From JBDSLU01 sp039916225 (GTDB lineage: Bacteria > Acidobacteriota > Vicinamibacteria > Vicinamibacterales > Vicinamibacteraceae): DNA of 7,082 bases. The stretch's first letter is position 1. Each line of letters opens with the position of its first letter. The stretch is taken from positions 1 to 7,082 of the forward strand of contig JBDSLU010000264.1 of NCBI GenBank assembly GCA_039916225.1. The letters run 5' to 3'. Below, in pieces: positions 5,926-7,082 of the stretch. The notes below the pieces were generated by a model. That model had not been told where the DNA came from and searched no databases. It saw only the letters and a list, made by a program, of their open reading frames with translations. Made by a program: the position numbers and the translations under genes.

Positions 5926-7082
5926 ATGCGGATTCCCGCGATCGTCGCCGCGGTCGCGGCGCTGGCGGGCGGCGTCGCGGTTCGAGCCGACTCGGTGGTC
6001 ACCCTCACCGACGTCAGCGCCGCGGCCGGCGTCGGCGTCACCCACGGCAACGGCGCGGCCGGCAAGAAATACCTGCCCGAGACGATGGGCTCGGGCGCGG
6101 CCTTCGTCGATGTCGACGGCGACGGCGATCAGGATCTGATCGTCGTGTCCGGTGCCTGGACGCCGGGCTCGGGCTACGCGCGGCTGTTCAAGAACGATGG
6201 CCGCGGGCGGTTTGCCGAGGCGACGGCCGGCTCGGGCTTCGATGGCCCCGCGTCGCGACCTGGCGCAGCGTCGCGACCTGGCCCCGCGTCGCGGCCGGCG
6301 GCCGGTGCGGCTCGCCCGGTCGCTGACGCGAGCGGCCTCGACTACGGCATGGGCATCGCCGCCGGCGACTACGACAACGACGGCGCGCCCGATGTCCTGC
6401 TCACGTCGGTCGGCCACAGCCGCCTGTTCCGCAACGTCGGTGGTGGCCGTTTCGTCGACGTGTCGGCCAAGGCCGGCATCGGCGCACGGCGCGCCTTCAG
6501 CACGTCGGCGATGTGGTTCGACTTCGACAAGGACGGCCACCTCGATCTGCTGATCTGCAACTACGTCCAGTGGACGCCGCCGGGGGATGTTTTCTGCAGC
6601 GCCGACGGCAAGACCAAGAGCTACTGCACGCCCGAGGCCTATCGCGGCAGCACGTCGTGGCTCTATCGCAACAAGGGCGACGGCACCTTCGACGACGTCA
6701 CCGCCAAGGCCGGCTTCTTCGACGTGACGTCGAAGTCGCTGGGCGTGACGCTGCTCGACTACGACCAGGACGGCTGGCCGGACGTGTTCGTCGCCAACGA
6801 CACCCAGCCGAACAAGCTGTATCGCAACAACCGCAACGGCACCTTCACCGAGCTGGGGTTGAAGGCGGGTGTGGCGTTCAGTGAGGAAGGCCGGGCTCGC
6901 GCCGGCATGGGCGTCGACGCCGTCGATCTCGATGGCTCAGGCCGGCCGACGGTCGCGGTGACGAACTTCTCGGGCGAGATGCTCGGCCTGTTCCGCGCCG
7001 ATTCGGACGGCCAGTACATCGATCGCGCGCCGGGCTCGGACATCGGCCGGGCCACGCGGCAGACGCTCGGCTGGGGCTGCTT
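5926..7082 (+). CDS. Secreted CRTAC1-type FG-GAP/VCBS repeat protein, 3' end cut by window
   Basis: The first 385 codons of an exported beta-propeller-like protein; the frame is open to the edge, so no stop is visible. Residues 1-21 form a signal peptide (MRIPAIVAAV, ending AVRA before DS). A family-typical opening follows (LTDVSAAAGVGVTHGNG, KYLPETMGSG). Calcium-type loops mark successive blades: DVDGDGDQD (62-70), DYDNDGAPD (148-156), DFDKDGHLD (199-207) and DYDQDGWPD (278-286), plus a degenerate DLDGSGRPT (334-342). Most blades end like LFRNVGGGRFVDVSAKAG. Cysteines at 211, 224 and 234 sit in a segment (CNYVQW, FCSADGKTKSYCTPE) of the kind seen in this family. A repeat-coded Pro/Ala/Arg insert lies at about 107-135. 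Relatives usually run to roughly 550-600 aa and end in an ASPIC/UnbV domain, which would lie past the edge. Function is unknown; a carbohydrate- or protein-binding role outside the cytoplasm is inference. It is the third gene of the kinase-regulator unit. Confidence 0.92.
   Translation, partial: MRIPAIVAAVAALAGGVAVRADSVVTLTDVSAAAGVGVTHGNGAAGKKYLPETMGSGAAFVDVDGDGDQDLIVVSGAWTPGSGYARLFKNDGRGRFAEATAGSGFDGPASRPGAASRPGPASRPAAGAARPVADASGLDYGMGIAAGDYDNDGAPDVLLTSVGHSRLFRNVGGGRFVDVSAKAGIGARRAFSTSAMWFDFDKDGHLDLLICNYVQWTPPGDVFCSADGKTKSYCTPEAYRGSTSWLYRNKGDGTFDDVTAKAGFFDVTSKSLGVTLLDYDQDGWPDVFVANDTQPNKLYRNNRNGTFTELGLKAGVAFSEEGRARAGMGVDAVDLDGSGRPTVAVTNFSGEMLGLFRADSDGQYIDRAPGSDIGRATRQTLGWGC
6247..6300 (+). 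repeat. Three-copy 18-bp in-frame repeat inside the propeller gene
   Basis: Units begin at 6247, 6265 and 6283 and encode PASRPG, AASRPG and PASRPA. The first two differ only in the first codon (CCC or GCA); the third diverges at its end (CGGCCGGCG). The repeat falls between blades 1 and 2 and continues into Ala/Arg-rich sequence, so it encodes a flexible surface insert and not part of the fold. Confidence 0.88.

Noticed and set aside
5884..6540. A 218-codon minus-strand open frame opposite the propeller gene
   Set aside because: Codon-aligned shadow; its Arg/Ala/Gly/Asp-rich product is the complement of repeated GAC-GGC codons in the calcium loops.
6152..6884. Plus-strand open frames overlapping the propeller gene in other frames (6152-6553 and 6513-6884)
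   Set aside because: Both are out of frame with the FG-GAP repeats, are dominated by Arg and Ser/Ala, and lack ribosome-binding sites. The real frame from 5926 is open to the window edge.
1..7082. CRISPR arrays, tRNA or rRNA genes, insertion sequence ends, phage or defence genes
   Set aside because: I found no regularly spaced repeats beyond the two in-frame minisatellites, no RNA gene signatures, and no transposase, integrase, nuclease or defence domain in the translated genes.

Overview
The window is GC-rich and gene-dense. It carries four convincing protein-coding genes. The combination suggests an Acidobacteriota-type organism, perhaps from the Vicinamibacteria (subdivision 6): a very large Oar-like TonB-dependent receptor with an N-terminal carboxypeptidase-regulatory-like domain, a secreted CRTAC1/FG-GAP repeat protein, and strongly GC-ending codons. 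This placement is inferred from family content only; there is no rRNA or marker gene here.

Layout. Positions 1-58 are the short 3' flank of the receptor gene and hold a perfect 7-bp GC hairpin without a T tract. Positions 59-3493 (minus strand) encode the outer-membrane TonB-dependent receptor (1144 aa). Positions 3494-3655 are a 162-bp divergent intergenic region. It contains a good sigma70-like promoter and a strong Shine-Dalgarno for the receptor, plus a direct heptamer repeat (CGTGAAC, 3 bp, CGTGAAC) at its predicted transcription start. No clear promoter is visible for the rightward genes. Positions 3656-5257 encode a membrane histidine kinase of the HisKA_3 (NarX/DesK-like) class, 5264-5920 a NarL/FixJ-type response regulator, and 5926-7082 the first 385 codons of a secreted CRTAC1-type beta-propeller protein cut by the window edge.

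The three plus-strand genes are separated by 6 and 5 bp and look like one transcription unit: sensor, regulator, then a secreted or periplasmic propeller protein, divergent from an outer-membrane receptor. A plausible model is that the two-component system controls this locus, including the divergent receptor, through the intergenic region. The heptamer repeat is the best visible candidate for an operator, but nothing in the sequence proves that link.

I see no RNA genes, CRISPR arrays, mobile elements or phage genes. The large overlapping antisense reading frames are all in the codon-aligned antisense register of real genes and are explained by the absence of TTA, CTA and TCA codons in GC-rich sequence. 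The gene types are all familiar. The less ordinary points are the operon pairing, the intergenic repeat, and two in-frame low-complexity minisatellites, one in the kinase tail and one inside the propeller.
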